Numbered from the stretch's first letter, positions 25,717 through 35,900 are shown. The stretch is 64,000 nt of DNA from Bacteroidales bacterium (GCA_017394765.1 JAFPXF010000041.1:1-64000), one strand, 5' to 3'. Notes: generated by a model not told the origin, from the sequence alone. Made by a program: numbers and translations.

Positions 25717-25970
25717 TCACCCTGCCAGTTCCTTCCAGAAACTCTGCGGAAGGTGGATGTTGTCGAGGTTGATGGCGCGGACGAACAGCGGGGCAGTCTC
25801 CTCGTCGCGGAAACCGGCGATGCCGCTGCAAGGACGGTACTCCTTCTTGGTCAGGTTTTTGATTTGCCCGTCGGAGATGCTCGACATCGAGCCGCTTTTG
25901 TCCATGATGATGAGATTGTAGATTTTGAGTTTTTGATTGTCAGCAGGCTCGTTGAAACCCACACCCGTTT
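25717..25970 (-). pseudogene. Fragment with a VWA-domain beginning
   Basis: The minus-strand frame reads IYNLIIMDKSGSMSSI, the first strand and MIDAS motif (DxSxS) of a von Willebrand A domain, then diverges at once into about 45 residues that do not continue the domain and stops at 25717. Upstream, the frame runs into hairpin repeat A, so no native start exists. I take it as a decayed piece of a VWA gene, possibly joined to other sequence. Function lost or unknown. Confidence 0.4.
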
Positions 25971-26345
25971 CGCGGCGAGCAACAAACACCCTCGTCTCAA
26001 CCTTCTCCCGCGCCGCGATTGTCATCATGCGCGCCGTTCAGCCCCAGACTGCACTGCGTTTCGTCTGGGGTTATTGAGATTTTGTCCCTTCGGGACTGCT
26101 CAAGGAAGATTATTGTCTATTATTTCTACCGAGCTTTTGCCCCTGACGGGGCTGCTCAAGGAAAATGATTATCCCTATTGTCCCGGAGGGACATTCTCTC
26201 CATAACCCCACACAAGCGACGAAGGAGCGTAGTGTGGGGCGGAACGACGGCACCGACACTCTCTCGCGACGCGGGAGTCGTTGCTTAAGATGCCTGAAAC
26301 TTGCTCGCCGCGAAAGGGAGGCGTTGGAAAAAAAGCGTTGCTTGG
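25971..26345 (-). repeat. Hairpin repeat array, copy A
   Basis: A run of inverted repeats. First comes a 47-bp block bounded by CGCGGCG/CGCCGCG (25971-26019). Then CCCCAGAC/GTCTGGGG, GTCCC-TTC-GGGAC, GCCCC-TGA-CGGGG (in the segment 26127-26161), GTCCC-GGA-GGGAC and CCCCACA/TGTGGGG (about 26205-26237), then a further variant to about 26345. The same modules occur at 53448, 55524 and 60520 in either orientation. No coding sequence is present. The 26029-26445 gap between genes is filled by this array and a promoter. Confidence 0.75.
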
Positions 26346-26410
26346 AGAACTGTTACTACCGGCCTTGTGCCATCATGTATATAAATATATATATAAATAC
26401 CTTTTTTTAT

Positions 26411-26418
26411 TATCTTTG
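26411..26418 (+). promoter_or_regulatory. -7 element of the DUF5362-like gene
   Basis: TATCTTTG followed by CACC, about 30 bp before the ATG. Fits the Bacteroidota form; no clear -33 box. Confidence 0.55.
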
Positions 26419-26451
26419 CACCCTGTTTTAACCCTTAAAAAACTTATGATT

Positions 26452-26949
26452 ATGGAAAATACAGACTACATGAACGAAGAGATGGCCCAGCCCATACACA
26501 CCGGTGAGGAACCCCTTTTCAACGAGAACCAGCGCGAGCAGATGTCGCAGGCGTGCTCATACCTGATCAGCATCAGCAAGTGGATGAAATTCTTTTTCAT
26601 CATGGCGATTATCTCTGTCTCTCTTATAATGATGGCCGGCCTCGCCATCATCGCTTCCGCTTCGATAATCAGTGATATGCCGGATATTCCGGATTTTCCC
26701 GTTGCCATTGTGGGGGCCATTTATATGGCGGTGGGTGCCCTGAATCTGGTCCCGGCCATCTATATGAACCGCATTTCCAAAGCCGCCGAGAGGACTGTCG
26801 AGTCTGACGACAACAATGCGATGCTGGATTTCCTGAAGAATAACAAGTCCCTTTGGAAATTCCTCGGCATACTGACCATAGTGATGATCGGCTTCAGCAT
26901 CCTGATACTGCCCATCATATTCCTGTTTGCCAGCTTCGCGGGGCTCTGA
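26452..26949 (+). CDS. Four-helix membrane protein, DUF5362-like
   Basis: 165 residues from the ATG at 26452 (MENTDYMNEEM); an ATG two codons earlier (26446) is equally possible. A short acidic N-terminal tail is followed by a soluble helix (ENQREQMSQACSYLISISKW), then hydrophobic pairs at about 44-68 and 76-98, a charged connecting helix, and one or two more near the C-terminus. This layout is that of the small DUF5362 family of Bacteroidota inner membrane proteins of unknown function. It stands alone downstream of repeat array A. Confidence 0.65.
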   Translation: MENTDYMNEEMAQPIHTGEEPLFNENQREQMSQACSYLISISKWMKFFFIMAIISVSLIMMAGLAIIASASIISDMPDIPDFPVAIVGAIYMAVGALNLVPAIYMNRISKAAERTVESDDNNAMLDFLKNNKSLWKFLGILTIVMIGFSILILPIIFLFASFAGL

Positions 26950-27014
26950 TGTTGCCGTGAAGGGCTGAGAACAAAGGGTTTTTCGTGGAGTGACAGTCGG
27001 GTTGTTTTTTTTAT

Positions 27015-27022
27015 TATTTTTG
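27015..27022 (+). promoter_or_regulatory. -7 element of the small lipoprotein gene
   Basis: TATTTTTG followed by CAGCGCC, implying a leader of about 95 nt before the ATG at 27124. Confidence 0.5.
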
Positions 27023-27123
27023 CAGCGCCTTAAAATACAGGTGTCGTTCTGTCTATGTGGTTTTCGGACTTGCCCATAGGCGGCTTTTTTTCCAAGTCCT
27101 TAATATGACTAAATAAAATTGTT

Positions 27124-27351
27124 ATGAAAAAAGTTCTTTTGATCGTTGCAGTCGCAGCCGCCTTTACGGTTGCAGGATGCAAGAAAACCTGTCATTGCAC
27201 TACGACTCAGACTTTCCCCGGTGAGACCCCGGTGGTCACGAACACGACTGTCGTTATCGAGAAAGGCAAGTGTTCGGATATGAATGCCGAGCAGAACACC
27301 TCTTTCGATGAGGGAACGATGTCGCAAGTCATCAAATGCGAGCAAGAGTAA
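27124..27351 (+). CDS. Small lipoprotein of unknown function
   Basis: 75 residues. MKKVLLIVAVAAAFTVAGC is a clear lipoprotein signal with the lipobox ending at Cys19. The mature part is about 57 residues with three further cysteines (CHC and two near the end) and many Thr residues. It would be lipidated and held in the inner or outer membrane. It has its own promoter and is followed by a terminator, so it is a true single-gene unit. No family is recognised. Confidence 0.7.
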   Translation: MKKVLLIVAVAAAFTVAGCKKTCHCTTTQTFPGETPVVTNTTVVIEKGKCSDMNAEQNTSFDEGTMSQVIKCEQE

Positions 27352-27380
27352 TTCTGAGTGCATTTCATGGCAAATCAACA

Positions 27381-27407
27381 AAAGGACTGGGGAGCCAGTC
27401 CTTTTTT
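27381..27407 (+). terminator. Terminator of the small lipoprotein gene
   Basis: GGACTGG, loop of four, CCAGTCC, then six T. The stem is flanked by A on the left, so it may also act weakly on the minus strand. Confidence 0.8.
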
Positions 27408-27441
27408 GTTTTAGATATGATGCAATGTTTTCTCTTTAGCG

Positions 27442-27523
27442 TCAGTTGCGCACGCAACGGACAGAGTATCCTTTTAATTTCGAATGATATATAATAAAAG
27501 ATGCGTTGTCAAAGAGCGTGGTG
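27442..27523 (-). pseudogene. C-terminal remnant of a FISUMP-domain protein
   Basis: A minus-strand frame, out of frame with hicB, ends with LFDNASFIIYHSKLKGYSVRCVRN and a stop. GYSVRCVR is the characteristic end of the FISUMP (Fibrobacter succinogenes major paralogous) domain; the gene at 59400 ends GYSIRCVK. Only about 27-31 codons remain, directly abutting the hicB stop, so hicAB sits where the rest of the gene would have been. Confidence 0.65.
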
Positions 27524-27925
27524 TTAAGCGAGACTGACGTGTTTGAGCATCTCGGCAAAACGGGTGATGCCGGCCTGAATGCGGGAAACCGTCTTGGGCG
27601 AAGGCTTCCTGTAGCCGGTGGCATAGTGGCTTAGTTGCTTGCTGTTGATGCCTGTGATTTTCTGCAAGCCTGTGAGGGTCAGAATGTCACCGTAGTATTG
27701 GAGGAAACTCTCGGTGTCGAACTTCCATACGAGTTCGTATTCGCCTCTTAATGCGGACGGCCATTGGTCTTGTGGCAACTCGTTTTTTATCAACTCTATG
27801 GCCTGTTCCGTGTCGGCCTGCACCTCCTCGATGGTGTTGCCTGCTGCGTAGATACCGTCACCATTTTCGGCGTATGCACCGTAATGATTCCGCGATTTCT
27901 CAATGATCATCACTAATTTTTCCAT
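27524..27925 (-). CDS. hicB: HicB-family antitoxin
   Basis: 133 residues. The N-terminal half is the partial-RNaseH-like HicB fold (MIIEKSRNHYGAYAENGDGIYAAGNTIEEVQADTEQAI, residues about 5-43). The C-terminal half is an Xre-type helix-turn-helix (LTGLQKITGINSKQLSHYATGYRKPS), which would bind the hicAB operator and repress it. It follows hicA by 8 bp, the usual toxin-first order. The stop overlaps the edge of a FISUMP remnant. Confidence 0.88.
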   Translation of the reverse strand: MEKLVMIIEKSRNHYGAYAENGDGIYAAGNTIEEVQADTEQAIELIKNELPQDQWPSALRGEYELVWKFDTESFLQYYGDILTLTGLQKITGINSKQLSHYATGYRKPSPKTVSRIQAGITRFAEMLKHVSLA

Positions 27926-27933
27926 ATTGCTTC

Positions 27934-28113
27934 CTATAAATTGTATTTCTTTATCAAATTAATAGCCAAACCTTTGGGGATCTCCTTGGATCCGTGAAAC
28001 GGAATAGGACCGGATTTAACGCCGCCTTTTGTATAAAAATAGTGACTCCCCACCGCGTGGTCAAATATCCACCCGGACCTGATGAATCGTTTGTGCAGTT
28101 CACTGTATTTCAT
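27934..28113 (-). CDS. hicA: HicA-family mRNA interferase toxin
   Basis: 59 residues from the ATG at 28113. Begins MKYSELHKRFIRSGWIF and has GSHYFYTKGG with the catalytic histidine (His24), then IPFHGSKEIPKGLAINLIKKYNL. These are the hallmarks of HicA, a dsRBD-fold ribonuclease that cleaves mRNA when not bound by HicB. A long open frame on this strand opposite lepA reads into it, but only these 59 codons are the gene. The pair is complete and looks intact. Confidence 0.9.
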   Translation of the reverse strand: MKYSELHKRFIRSGWIFDHAVGSHYFYTKGGVKSGPIPFHGSKEIPKGLAINLIKKYNL

Positions 28114-28140
28114 ACAGAAGTACAAAATAATGTCGGGCTG

Positions 28141-28148
28141 CAAAGATA
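28141..28148 (-). promoter_or_regulatory. -7 element of the hicAB promoter
   Basis: TATCTTTG on the minus strand followed by CAGCC, about 28 bp before the hicA ATG. It lies back to back with the lepA promoter, 67 bp apart, so HicB binding here could touch lepA expression; that is inference. Confidence 0.55.
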
Positions 28149-28215
28149 TATTTTTTTCTATTAAATTTGATAGAGAAGAATATATTTTCTTATTTTTTTG
28201 CAATGGATTTTTTCG

Positions 28216-28223
28216 TATCTTTG
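28216..28223 (+). promoter_or_regulatory. -7 element of the lepA promoter
   Basis: TATCTTTG followed by CCGCC, eight bases before the ATG at 28231. The transcript would be nearly leaderless, or the start codon would lie within a few bases of the 5' end. Confidence 0.55.
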
Positions 28224-28230
28224 CCGCCTT

Positions 28231-30018
28231 ATGAAAAATATTAGAAATTTCTGCATAATTGCGCATATCGACCACGGAAAGAGCACGTTGGCCGACAGGC
28301 TTCTCCAATATACCAATACTGTCAATGACCGCGAGTTCCAGGATCAGGTGCTCGACGACATGGACTTGGAACGCGAGCGCGGCATCACCATCAAGAGCCA
28401 CGCCATCCAGATGGAGTACTTGTATAAGGGCGAGAAGTACATCCTTAACCTTATCGACACGCCGGGCCATGTGGACTTCTCCTACGAGGTGTCGCGTTCC
28501 ATCGCCGCCTGCGAGGGCGCGCTGCTGCTGGTGGATGCCACACAGGGCGTGCAGGCGCAGACCATCTCCAACCTCTATCAGGCCATCGACAGCGACTTGG
28601 AGATTATCCCTGTCCTTAACAAGATGGACATGCCCGCCGCCATGCCCGCCGAGGTCAAGGACCAGATTGTGGATCTGCTCGGCTGTGACGAGTCCGACAT
28701 CATCGAGGCTTCCGGCAAGACGGGCCTCGGTGTCGAGGAGGTGCTGGAAGCCATCATTGAGCGTATTCCCGCCCCCAAGGGCGACCCCGACGCGCCGCTG
28801 CAGGCCCTCATCTTCGACTCCGTGTTCAACTCCTTTCGCGGCATCATCGCCTATTTCCGCATCTTCAATGGCACCGTCAGCACCCACGAGATGGTCAAGT
28901 TTCTCTCCACGGGACGCGAGTACGATGCCGACGAGATAGGCATCCTCAAAATGGACCGCGTGCCTAAGCAAAAACTGTCCGCTGGCGACGTGGGCTACCT
29001 TATCACGGGCATCAAGACTTCCAAGGAGGTCAAGGTCGGCGACACCATCACCCATGTGGACAAGCCTTGCACAGAGGCCATCGAAGGCTTCCAGGAGGTC
29101 AAGCCCATGCTCTTTGCCGGCATCTACCCCACGGAGGCTGACCAGTATGAGGAGCTGCGCGCCTCCCTTGAAAAGCTTCGCCTTAACGACGCTTCGCTCA
29201 CCTTCGAGCCTGAGTCGTCCGCCGCGCTCGGCTTCGGTTTCCGCTGCGGATTCCTCGGCCTGCTCCACATGGAGATTGTCGAGGAGCGTCTCGACCGCGA
29301 GTTCGACCAGGATGTCATCGCCACCGTGCCCAACGTCTCCTACAAGGTGCTCACCACCAAGAAACAGTGGGTGGATGTCTATAACCCGTCGGGCATGCCC
29401 CCGCCCACCGAGGTCGATCATGTGGAGGAACCCTACATCCGTGCGCAGATCATCACCAAGGACGACTACATCGGGGCCATCATCAAGCTCTGCATTGACA
29501 AGCGCGGCACGCTGCTCAACCAGATGTATGTGGCCGCCAACCGCGTGGAGCTGACTTTCGACATGCCCCTCGGCGAAATCGTCTTTGACTTTTACGACAA
29601 GCTCAAGAGCATCTCCAAGGGCTATGCCTCTTTCGATTACCATATCACCGATTTCAAGCCTGCATCCTTGGTGAAGTTGGACATCCTGCTGAACGGTGAC
29701 TCCGTGGACGCCCTGTCGGCGCTGATCCATTCCGACAATGCCTACGCTTTCGGGCGTCGCATCTGCGAGAAACTCAAGGAGCTTATCCCCCGCCAGCAGT
29801 TCGATATCGCCATCCAAGCCGCCATCGGCTCCAAGATTATCGCCCGCGAGACGGTCAAGGCTGTGCGCAAGGACGTGACTGCCAAGTGCTACGGCGGTGA
29901 CATCACCCGAAAACGCAAGCTCCTTGAGAAGCAGAAGAGGGGCAAAAAACGCATGCGCCAGATCGGAAATGTAGAAGTTCCGCAATCCGCCTTCCTTGCC
30001 GTGCTCAAATTGGATTAA
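28231..30018 (+). CDS. lepA: Elongation factor 4 (LepA)
   Basis: 595 residues from the ATG at 28231 ([19 protein letters not shown]). G-domain motifs: G1 AHIDHGKS (11-18), the GITIK switch, DTPGH and NKMD. Then come EF-G-like domains and the LepA-specific C-terminal domain ([19 protein letters not shown]). The protein is a translational GTPase that acts on stalled or mistranslocated ribosomes. An ATG 11 codons upstream is unlikely because it would lie before the -7 box. Standard length. Confidence 0.97.
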   Translation: MKNIRNFCIIAHIDHGKSTLADRLLQYTNTVNDREFQDQVLDDMDLERERGITIKSHAIQMEYLYKGEKYILNLIDTPGHVDFSYEVSRSIAACEGALLLVDATQGVQAQTISNLYQAIDSDLEIIPVLNKMDMPAAMPAEVKDQIVDLLGCDESDIIEASGKTGLGVEEVLEAIIERIPAPKGDPDAPLQALIFDSVFNSFRGIIAYFRIFNGTVSTHEMVKFLSTGREYDADEIGILKMDRVPKQKLSAGDVGYLITGIKTSKEVKVGDTITHVDKPCTEAIEGFQEVKPMLFAGIYPTEADQYEELRASLEKLRLNDASLTFEPESSAALGFGFRCGFLGLLHMEIVEERLDREFDQDVIATVPNVSYKVLTTKKQWVDVYNPSGMPPPTEVDHVEEPYIRAQIITKDDYIGAIIKLCIDKRGTLLNQMYVAANRVELTFDMPLGEIVFDFYDKLKSISKGYASFDYHITDFKPASLVKLDILLNGDSVDALSALIHSDNAYAFGRRICEKLKELIPRQQFDIAIQAAIGSKIIARETVKAVRKDVTAKCYGGDITRKRKLLEKQKRGKKRMRQIGNVEVPQSAFLAVLKLD

Positions 30019-30082
30019 CGCCATGATTGGCTATGGTGTGGCAGATGCTTCCTGCCCCTTGGCCACAGATTCTTGACGCAGA

Positions 30083-32953
30083 ATGAAAACCACATTTCTA
30101 TCCCAGCTTGCCGCGCGGCTCATCTCCTTGGAGTTGCCTTTGGAACGAAGCGTTGTGGTGCTTCCCAACCGTCGTGCCCGCCGTATGCTGATGCAGGCGT
30201 TGGCGGCTGCGCACACCGGCGGCCCGATGTTCGCCCCCGATGTTTTCACCATCAATGACTTTATCGACCGGCTGTCGCCGTTGAAAATCCCGGAAAAGTT
30301 CCCCTTGATAGTTTATCTGTACAACTCTTACAGAGCCATGGCAGGAGAGGACGCTGATGACTTCAATACAGCATTGGCATGGATGCCCGCCTTTGTGGAC
30401 GACATGTCGGAGGTGGACACGCAACTTGACAATGGTGAGCGAATCCTGCGTGATTTGGCAGGCGCCAAGAGCTTTGAAATCGGGTTCGGTCAGGATGAGC
30501 TCAGTGATGAGCAAAAACGGAAGGTGCAGTTCTACAATTTGCTTGCCGATCTTTATCTCCGTTACAAGGACGACCTTGCCAAGGATGGGCTCGGCTATGA
30601 TGGCATGGTCTATCGCGATTGTGCGGAACATATAGAACAGTATTTCTCAAATCTGACCTACGAACATTATGTTTTCGCCGGTTTCCATGTGTTGAATCCT
30701 GCGGAATTGGCCGTGGTGAAATACATCAAAGAGCACGCCGATGCTCACTTTTTCTTCGATATCGATCCTTTCTATTGTGATTTTCAAAAGAATGAGCGTT
30801 TCACGACCGCGCATTTCCTGACGAAAATTTGCAGAACCCTCCAGATGGATGAGGCAAAACTGCAGTTTTGTTCCGATAATTATGCCACGCAGCATAAGGA
30901 GATCCGCATTGTGGGCACGTCCAAGGAGATGAACCAAATCTATTATGCCATTCAGTGTCTGGAGGAGATCCGGGCGGCACAGGGCAATCTGGATGATACC
31001 GCGTTGGTGCTGGCCGATGAGGAGCTGCTGGTGCCGTTGCTTTCCGCCTACGATGTCAAGGACGCCAACGTGACGATGGGCTATCCGTTGACGGCTACGC
31101 CGGTACATACCTTGCTCGACGCTTTGCTTGACATCTACGAGCGTGGACAGGGCTATCGTCACGGGGGTGCCATGCGTTTCCATCGCCGTGATATTCTGGC
31201 ATTGCTGCAGAGTCCGATCATACAGAACTATGCGCTTGAAGACCGGCAGCAGTATCTTGAGCTTGTGGGAAAAATGCAGTCGGAACAACATTTCCTCTAT
31301 TCTGTAGAGGAGCTTGCGGCGATGCCCTTGCCGGCTTTCGGCGAGGTCACCGCACTGCTGCCCGTGCTGTTGGAATATTTCAACATGCTGTTGTCGCGTG
31401 CCCAAAAGGGCGATGCCTCCATGCTTCGGCTTTTGGCGGAGCAATTGGCTGTCGTGCAGGATCAGATGGCCGCGTTGCAGGACAGTGGTGTGAGTCCAAC
31501 CTTCTCCATCGTCAAGTACGCTGTCAAGCAGCAACTCTCCAATATTAAGATTTCCATCAAGGGCGATGCCACGCACGGCCTTCAAATCATGGGCCTTCTG
31601 GAAACGCGCACACTCGATTTCAAGAATGTCGTCATGCTTTCCGTCAACGAAGGCACACTGCCATCGGGCATCACATACAACTCCATAATCCCGTACGATT
31701 TCAAATTCCAGAACGAGACGTTGGAAAACTATCTCTACAAGGATCAGGTTTATGCCTATCACTTTTTCCGCCTTCTGCAGCGTGCGGAGAATATTGTGCT
31801 GCTATATAATAATAATAGTATGGGCGGCGTCAATGAAAAAAGCCGGTTCATTGCCCAGCTTGAATTTGAAGTGCGGGAAAAAGGGTTGGAGAATATCCAT
31901 ATTTCCAATCCAACCGTGGCGTTCCCATACGAGTCATCGGCAACGGACGTGGTCGAGGTGCGAAAAAGCAATGAGATTCTGGAAAAACTGTATGGCTATT
32001 CCTATTCAGCTTCGGCTTTGAAGACGTACATCAACTGCCCGTTGCAGTTTTATTTCCAATATTTGTGCGGCATCAGGACTTCCGACACCGTGAAAGACCG
32101 GGTGGAAGGCAATGCGGTCGGGAGTGTCGTGCATGCCGTGTTCCAAGAGGTGTTTGACGTGAGCCAAGGCGAACGCTCCGATTTTAGTCGGCAAATAGAT
32201 GAGTATTTGGCGGATTTGGACCAAAGAATCCGTCATCTTGTCCTTACGAATGAAGATTTGCGGGAGAGTGTGCGTTGGGAAGAGAAGGATCTTTCCGAGG
32301 GACGTGTCTATTTGGCGATGACCATGATCCGCAACGATGTGGCCAAGTATCTGAAGCAATCCAAGCAGGAGTTCCGGGACCGTTGCGTGACCATTGTGGG
32401 CAACGAGAGAAAACTGAGTTGCAAACTGGTTGTGGAAGGGCACCCGCTGACGTTGTACGGCTTTGTCGATCGATTGGAAACCGAGCTCGATCCTGACACA
32501 AACGAGCGTCATCTTACGGTAGTGGACTATAAGACAGGCAAGGTCAACAAAGAGCAGCTGCGCGTGAACATGGAAGAACCCGATGTTCCCTTTGGCGATC
32601 CCAAATACAAGGAGTTTCTGCAACTGTTTTTCTATGCTTTGCTGTGCAAATACAGCGATGATGAGACCATCAGGAAATATATCGGGGCTGTGCCGGTGCA
32701 GTGCGCCATCTTGTCCATTCAGGATGTGAACATGGGAGAGGAATACTTCCACAGGGCCCGCATCGCCGAGCGTGTCGAGGGACGCAAGAGGATAGGGGAG
32801 ACGCCTTGCTTTACCGCGGATCGTATTGCCCTCTTTGAGGAGAGCTTGAAAAAACTGCTTTCCGACATTATCAATTCCGAAAAGCCATTTTGTCAGACCA
32901 CCGACGCCGACCACTGCAAACAGTGCGACTTCAAACACCTGTGCGTGAGGTGA
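30083..32953 (+). CDS. AddB-like PD-(D/E)XK nuclease protein
   Basis: 956 residues. The N-terminal part is a degenerate UvrD-like core (VVVLPNRRARRMLMQAL in place of Walker A), so it is probably not an active motor. The C-terminal third is a RecB-type nuclease: GNAVGSVVHAVFQ, the catalytic TVVDYKTGK, and a likely 4Fe-4S set made of the Cys in YINCPLQFYFQYLC and CKQCDFKHLC at the end. This is the AddB/RexB type, which pairs with an AddA helicase-nuclease in double-strand-break repair. addA is not in the window. It begins 64 bp after lepA and is probably in the same transcript. Confidence 0.85.
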   Translation: MKTTFLSQLAARLISLELPLERSVVVLPNRRARRMLMQALAAAHTGGPMFAPDVFTINDFIDRLSPLKIPEKFPLIVYLYNSYRAMAGEDADDFNTALAWMPAFVDDMSEVDTQLDNGERILRDLAGAKSFEIGFGQDELSDEQKRKVQFYNLLADLYLRYKDDLAKDGLGYDGMVYRDCAEHIEQYFSNLTYEHYVFAGFHVLNPAELAVVKYIKEHADAHFFFDIDPFYCDFQKNERFTTAHFLTKICRTLQMDEAKLQFCSDNYATQHKEIRIVGTSKEMNQIYYAIQCLEEIRAAQGNLDDTALVLADEELLVPLLSAYDVKDANVTMGYPLTATPVHTLLDALLDIYERGQGYRHGGAMRFHRRDILALLQSPIIQNYALEDRQQYLELVGKMQSEQHFLYSVEELAAMPLPAFGEVTALLPVLLEYFNMLLSRAQKGDASMLRLLAEQLAVVQDQMAALQDSGVSPTFSIVKYAVKQQLSNIKISIKGDATHGLQIMGLLETRTLDFKNVVMLSVNEGTLPSGITYNSIIPYDFKFQNETLENYLYKDQVYAYHFFRLLQRAENIVLLYNNNSMGGVNEKSRFIAQLEFEVREKGLENIHISNPTVAFPYESSATDVVEVRKSNEILEKLYGYSYSASALKTYINCPLQFYFQYLCGIRTSDTVKDRVEGNAVGSVVHAVFQEVFDVSQGERSDFSRQIDEYLADLDQRIRHLVLTNEDLRESVRWEEKDLSEGRVYLAMTMIRNDVAKYLKQSKQEFRDRCVTIVGNERKLSCKLVVEGHPLTLYGFVDRLETELDPDTNERHLTVVDYKTGKVNKEQLRVNMEEPDVPFGDPKYKEFLQLFFYALLCKYSDDETIRKYIGAVPVQCAILSIQDVNMGEEYFHRARIAERVEGRKRIGETPCFTADRIALFEESLKKLLSDIINSEKPFCQTTDADHCKQCDFKHLCVR

Positions 32954-32989
32954 GCCGTCACAATTATACTTTTGGCGGGCAAGAAGGGA

Positions 32990-35900
32990 CTAAAACACCA
33001 TCACGCTTCCTTTGATAACCTGTTTCTCGCCAATTTTGTTCTGATAGTGGATGATGTAGTTGTATATGGTGTTTTTGTAAAGGTGTCCGTTGACGGTGCC
33101 GTTCCAGCGGAAAGTCTTGTCTGTGGAGTAATACACCAACTCGCCCCATCGGTCGTAAATGGAGACGTCAAAGCCTCGGTTCAGGATTTGCGGCCAAAGG
33201 GCCTCGGCGAACCCGAATTGCTCGTTCAGACCGTCCTTGTTGCTCGGGGTGATGCTGTTGGGCAACAGTATCAGATACTCGCATGTGGGGATGGATATGG
33301 ATGCTTTGTTGGTGCAACTTCCGTTGATGCCCTCTACGGAGTAGTTGCCGGATGCATAGACGGTGATGGTGGGTGCGGTCTCAGCCGTGTTCCAGACATA
33401 GTCCTCGAAATCGGTGACCACCTGCAGTTCGGCATATCCCTCCTCGCAGAAGTTTTCGGTGAAGGAGAGGATTTGGATGTGAGTGGGGATGACGGTGAGG
33501 TTAAGGGTCAGGATGCTGTCAGCCCCATGTTGGTTGGTCAAAGTCGTGGTGTAGGTGCCGGAGTTGATATAGGCATTGTTGTTCCAGACAAAGGGGGTCT
33601 GATAGTCGCAAACGGTGGTGTCCAAAGTACTTGTGCTGTTGCGGTGAACATGAAGCGAGAAGTAGTAAAGGCTGTCGCATCCTGTGGCGCTGGTGTAGGC
33701 ATCGACAATAGTGGTGTCGTCATAAAAACTGATGCCATTGTAGATGTAGGGGAGGTCGTTCTCGTTGACGACCACGTCAACGGTGTCGAAAAAGGAGTGC
33801 CCGACAGTGAGGTGCATGATGACATCATCGTCCACGCCATTGGGGTTGACGATGAGGTGCTCGACAGTGTCAGGGCCCGTGAAGATGTGCCCGTGCCAGT
33901 CGAAGGGCAGCTCGTGGTCGCATATCATGGTGTCGATGTCGCGGCGTATGAGCACCTGGATGGTGTCGGAGATGCCGCAGTTGGTGAGCCGGACGAAGGA
34001 GATGTCGTCCATGCCGAAGTCGTTGCCGCCCCCGCCGGTGTTTTGGTTGATAATGGAAATGGCGGCTTGGGTATTATTGCCGCTGTTCCATATCTGATAG
34101 AAATTAAGCCAGGTGTTGTTCTGCCCGTATGTGGATGGTGCCGAGAAAATGGGACCGATTTGTTGGTTGTTGATGCGGAACTGCAGCTGTGCCCAAGGGT
34201 CGTTGGCCACGGTGGTGACCCATGTGGAGAAGGCATAGTCCGTGTTGGGTGTCACGTTTATGGTTTGCGACCACACAACGGTGCCAGGGTTGGTGGATCC
34301 ATTCACAATCATGTATTTGCCGTTGCCGGAAGTGTGATCATGCGCACCTTGGAAGTTGTTGTGATAGTTGTTGGCATTGTTCCCCACCATGTATGTGCCT
34401 TCATTTCCCAAGGTTCCCCATTGGGAATAGCCACTGTTGGTGCCAAGTATGTAGGCACTGGTGAAACCGGTGTTCCCTTGCTCGAAATCACCGTTGGCGA
34501 CCAAGTTGATGTTGGAATTGAAACCGGATACGAAGAAATACATCGACTCTGTGGGGCTTCCCGTCGTGGTTGCTGTGGTGAGGTTGCTGACGGCGTAGGC
34601 GGGCGACCAGACGTAAAACTCGCAGCCTGACGCCCATAGCTGGACCGTCTGTCCGGAGTCGATGATCATGTCGCTGGAAGCCTGCATGACAGGTAACGGA
34701 GAGATGTTCAAGTGAAGGGTAATAAGGTTGTCGCAACCGCCGGTTTGGGAAGGCTCTGTCCTTGTGAAAGTGTGCTGGCCCGGTGTCCGGGTACTGTCGG
34801 AAGGGAGGTTGAATCCCTCTTCCGTATAGGGCTCCCCTTGGCAAATCTCACCATAAACGTCAAAATGCTGGGACTGTTGCACGTTCAGGGTCAAAAACAG
34901 GACAAGGCTGTCGGCTCCGGAGGCGTCGTGGAGGGTCACGATTTGCACGCCGGCTTGGTTGAAAACGACACCGTTCCAAGTGTAAGGCAACTCGTGGTCG
35001 CAAATGTTTTGCACCAGCCAGTTGGTGTCGGCGGTGACAATGTGAAGCACATATTCCAGCGTGCTGTCGCAGCCGTGTACGCTCGGCGAGTGGAAAACCA
35101 ATGTGGTGTCGCTGGGCGCGACTGAGGTCAAGGTCCTTCCATTATAGGTGTAGGGCAACTGGCTGTGTCGAATGGTGTCGTGAATGACAGCGTGTTTCGC
35201 ACCTTCAATCTGAATGGTGAACGAAGTGTCGAAAACACATCCTGCAGTGTAGGTGTGTATGGTGTATGGAGAATTCACGACGTGATTGTCCGGTATGTTG
35301 TCGGGCGTGATGATGAAGGTGGAATCAGAGGTCCTCGTGACATAGTTCCCGATCATGGTGATGCTGTCTGTGGAATATGTCGTGGAGGCGAGTAACGTCG
35401 GATCCAATACCAACTCCCACTCCACCAAGTAGCCATTGTCATCATCTCTGAGATCTTGCACTTGAATGTACCAGTTCCCGTTCAGGGGACATCCGATGAG
35501 GTTGGAGAAGCTCTGCTTGGGGTGATAGATGTTCTGCATGAGCGCCACATTGCTGGAGTCCACCACGGACGGATAGAACCCCTGCCCGGCACTGTTGTCC
35601 CACAAGGGGTTGTAACGCGTGTGTACATTGGCCGGCTCGTACATGAAACTGTGGCTCCCTCCGGCATATTGGTATCCCCGGTTGGTGTTGTCTGACCATA
35701 CATAGTTCCAGGGAACACCTATGGGACTGAGGGTGCTGTCGCAACTCAGGTGGTCTGTCTGTCGGTTGGCTAATCCCAAATTCAATCTGAAGTATGGGTT
35801 TTGGAAGACACCGTCCCAATAGTCATTGAAAAAACCGCCAGACAGGGTCGGGGTTATTTGGCAGGATTGTCCACTTGGACAGACCAGCTTCACTTGAAGG

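Noticed and set aside
25971..26345. Hairpin modules as integron attC sites
   Set aside because: No integrase gene, no gene cassettes between copies, and the core sites of attC are not seen.
28114..30024. A 2-kb minus-strand frame opposite lepA
   Set aside because: It is the shadow of lepA codon usage. Only its last 59 codons (27934-28113) are a gene, hicA, which has its own promoter.
32972..34630. A 552-codon plus-strand frame opposite the T9SS type B gene
   Set aside because: Antisense shadow; no signal peptide or recognisable domain, while the opposite strand has a complete exported protein.
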